Source: a virus
Direction: 5' to 3' (one strand)
Length of the DNA stretch: 31,683 bases
IMG/VR virus record: IMGVR_UViG_3300047386_000170
Span: 1 to 31,683 of that record
Positions within the stretch are counted from its first letter, which is position 1, and every line of letters starts with the position of its first letter. The translations under genes and the position numbers were made by a program. Positions 30,130 through 31,683 of this stretch are shown in pieces. The notes under the pieces were generated by a model that saw only the letters and a program-made list of their open reading frames with translations, was not told the origin of the DNA and ran no database searches.

Positions 30130-30369
30130 CTAGTGACGCACTTCGATGAGGCGGTCTATCTTAGCATCCAGGGTGTCCAAGCGGTCCATGACGCGAGACA
30201 TGGCTTGGTTCACTTCGTCGCGCCGAGCATAGTCACGGGCGAACTCTTCGCGTGTTCTTGAGAGTAGTATGGATATTCTATTGATTTCTTCATAAGCGGA
30301 TCTGAGGATCCAGCCTACTAAGGCTAATACGACTGTGAGGGCTCCCGACCAGATGACCTCTGTCTCCAT
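30130..30369 (-). CDS. Small membrane-anchored coiled-coil protein
   Basis: A 79-residue protein with one N-terminal membrane segment (residues 6-24, IWSGALTVVLALVGWILRS). A long charged helix with heptad character follows (EEINRISILLSRTREEFARD and MSRVMDRLDTLDAKIDRLIE). The topology fits an inner-membrane spanin-like or DUF2730-like phage protein. The start overlaps the preceding stop (TGATG). It belongs to the lysis/membrane cluster. Confidence 0.7.
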   Translation of the reverse strand: METEVIWSGALTVVLALVGWILRSAYEEINRISILLSRTREEFARDYARRDEVNQAMSRVMDRLDTLDAKIDRLIEVRH

Positions 30370-30551
30370 CAGTCTGCCTCTGCAATCGTTAGCGTTCCAG
30401 CCTCAACCTGCCGCATGATTTCTGCGTAGTGGCGGTTGGTCTCGTCGAGTGGGACAAACCACTCCTGTCCGTCAATAATGGCTTGAATGGAGCATTTGTT
30501 GCCTTCAAGGTTTTCTTCATACTGTGCTGATGTGATTGTCATATTGTACAT
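30369..30551 (-). CDS. Small tail-region hypothetical protein
   Basis: A 60-residue acidic protein with GGAG 9 nt before its ATG. It begins MYNMTITSAQYEENLEGNKC, has a beta-hairpin-like IQAIIDGQEWFVPLDETNRH and ends in a helix with GTLTIAEAD. Short proteins of this shape follow tail-fibre genes in many phages and are thought to help fibre assembly. That role is inferred from position only. Confidence 0.7.
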   Translation of the reverse strand: MYNMTITSAQYEENLEGNKCSIQAIIDGQEWFVPLDETNRHYAEIMRQVEAGTLTIAEAD

Positions 30552-30553
30552 AG

Positions 30554-31585
30554 TTATAACTCCGCTTCCAGCTTTAAGGAATGAACATAAGAATGATTTG
30601 AGCTAGAGTAGCTATGTTGGACATACCGAAAAAAACTGTTTGCCGTAAGAACTGAAGGTGAGCTAGTAGTGCCAAAAACACCATATGACACAGAGGGTAT
30701 TGCCCTCATAGTGACGGGAAATTTATACGACAGCCCTCTGTAGCTAGTATGGTATTGAACGGCTGTTATTCTATCATTACTACTTAATTGTTGATAATAC
30801 CTTTGGCACTTCGCCAATGTATCCCCGTAGCTTTCGTCGTGCGGGAAGTCGATAGCGCTGTCGCCCACGTTCAGGCAGACGCCTGTGATTTGCCATGTGG
30901 CATTAGCTGTAGTCATAACAGCATTAGCTGCGTCAGTATGGCCGTAAGCAAGTTTACCACCCGCATAAGCACTCCAAGACGTATTGTCTGTGGTTCTCAT
31001 ATCAGAACCCGCAGCTAAAACAAAAGATACGTCTAAACCATTGCCATTATCGTCATTTATTGTTCCACCCGTATCCCCAGCAAACGTAATCGTTTTATAT
31101 TCCCACGTTGAGGCTGTATTTATCGTGTAAGTGGAACCAATAATCCTAATTCCATCAGATGCATATAAATACACAGCATAAGTTGCAGCTATTGAGGACT
31201 TAACCCAAAAAGAAAATGTAATTTGTTTAGCGTTAGAAGTACCGTATTTAAGGTGCTGTAAGTTTTGGGCTTCTAATTTTTGTTGACAAATAACATATTC
31301 GGTAGAGTCTATTGCCGTTTCAGCCGTAGTTGTTTCAATCTTCAATGAATTACTGTAACCTTCCGGCCCATCGGAAGCTTGAGATATACTCACTTGAAAT
31401 TGATCTCTCCCGCTTTCATTTAGTGCAAAACGATCTGGCCCGTAAAAACCTGACGCTGTTACGCCAGTTACATTCCCACGCTGCGCCACGGTCATCGCCC
31501 CGTTCACTAACATGTTGGTGCCAGTGATAGCCCCATCGTCAACCTGATTGCCAAGATCGGCTAGTTGCCTTGCCTTACTGCTCAT
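30554..31585 (-). CDS. Tail fibre / receptor-binding-type protein
   Basis: A 343-residue protein. The N-terminus is a short helix (MSSKARQLADLGNQVDDGAI). Then comes the tail-protein signature TNMLVNGAMTVAQRG…FYGPDRF, a long jelly-roll-like beta domain (SFWVKSSIAATYAVYLYASD; WQITGVCLNVGDSAIDFPHD) and ESYGDTLAKCQRYYQQL, a motif common in marine phage fibre proteins. The last 90 residues are Ser/Tyr/His-rich and variable-looking, as expected for a host-binding tip. Its base composition is visibly more AT-rich than the rest of the window. AGGT precedes the start at 31585. Confidence 0.8.
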   Translation of the reverse strand: MSSKARQLADLGNQVDDGAITGTNMLVNGAMTVAQRGNVTGVTASGFYGPDRFALNESGRDQFQVSISQASDGPEGYSNSLKIETTTAETAIDSTEYVICQQKLEAQNLQHLKYGTSNAKQITFSFWVKSSIAATYAVYLYASDGIRIIGSTYTINTASTWEYKTITFAGDTGGTINDDNGNGLDVSFVLAAGSDMRTTDNTSWSAYAGGKLAYGHTDAANAVMTTANATWQITGVCLNVGDSAIDFPHDESYGDTLAKCQRYYQQLSSNDRITAVQYHTSYRGLSYKFPVTMRAIPSVSYGVFGTTSSPSVLTANSFFRYVQHSYSSSNHSYVHSLKLEAEL

Positions 31586-31596
31586 AAACTAATACC

Positions 31597-31683
31597 TCAC
31601 GGTTTTGTAGGCCAAGTCACATCATCTAGTGATGTCGCACTTGCAGTTATATCTCTGAGCGCTTGGCGATACGCTGTCTGCTC
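31597..31683 (-). CDS. C-terminal end of a tail-assembly-type protein (5' end outside window)
   Basis: The last 28 codons of a gene enter from the right edge and stop at TGA 31597. They contain YRQALRDITASATSLDDVTW followed by PTKP. That ending (YRQALRDIT…WPTKP) is typical of small phage tail-fibre assembly/chaperone-type proteins lying before fibre genes. Only the terminal part is visible. Confidence 0.7.
   Translation of the reverse strand, partial: EQTAYRQALRDITASATSLDDVTWPTKP

Overview
The window is part of a phage genome. Every convincing gene lies on the minus strand, genes are packed with 1-50 nt overlaps (many ATGA or GTGA junctions), and transcription runs from high to low coordinates. 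The replication and transcription genes are T7-like: a single-subunit RNA polymerase, gp2.5-type SSB, gp3-type endonuclease I, gp4-type primase-helicase, family A DNA polymerase and gp6-type exonuclease. The phage also carries a tyrosine integrase, a B12-dependent (class II) ribonucleotide reductase and a MazG-like hydrolase. Next to the integrase is the 3' half of what I recognise as an alphaproteobacterial elongator tRNA-Met. Together this suggests a temperate podovirus of a marine alphaproteobacterium (Roseobacter- or SAR116-like). The host is an inference.

Layout in transcription order, right to left. (1) 31.68-28.2 kb: end of a tail gene, a receptor-binding-type tail protein, a run of small membrane or coiled-coil proteins, holin-like proteins, a GH108-type endolysin and a 26-residue membrane peptide. 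(2) 28.2-26.5 kb: phage-type promoter P4, tRNA-derived attachment site, two small genes, integrase. (3) 26.7-23.7 kb: promoter P1, a 37-residue leader ORF coupled to the RNA polymerase gene, RNA polymerase, an 80-residue protein, then a strong terminator. (4) 23.7-14.8 kb: promoter P2, then SSB, endonuclease I, a terminator or attenuator, primase-helicase, MazG, DNA polymerase, exonuclease, DUF3310 protein, NrdJ and a 25-residue double-CxxC microprotein. (5) 14.8-13.8 kb: about 1.06 kb almost without genes, holding promoter P3, a six-copy 10-bp tandem repeat, nested inverted repeats and an 18-bp direct repeat. (6) 13.8-0 kb: tail-collar fibre, tail/neck protein, internal virion proteins including a 1706-residue protein with an HExxH motif, small and large terminase, and a portal protein that runs off the left edge. 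The major capsid and remaining head/tail genes would lie outside the window.

The main regulatory signal is a 14-bp motif, CTAAGAGACCCCTA (minus strand), found exactly three times and once with one mismatch. It occurs at the entry to each gene module and, with its downstream purine tract, resembles the SP6/T7 promoter family. I propose it is the promoter of the encoded RNA polymerase. One copy (P4) lies across the attachment core from the integrase/polymerase operon. Integration would disconnect that promoter and place the operon behind the host tRNA gene. The combination of T7-like replication genes with non-T7-like packaging genes, an integrase and a class II RNR is unusual.
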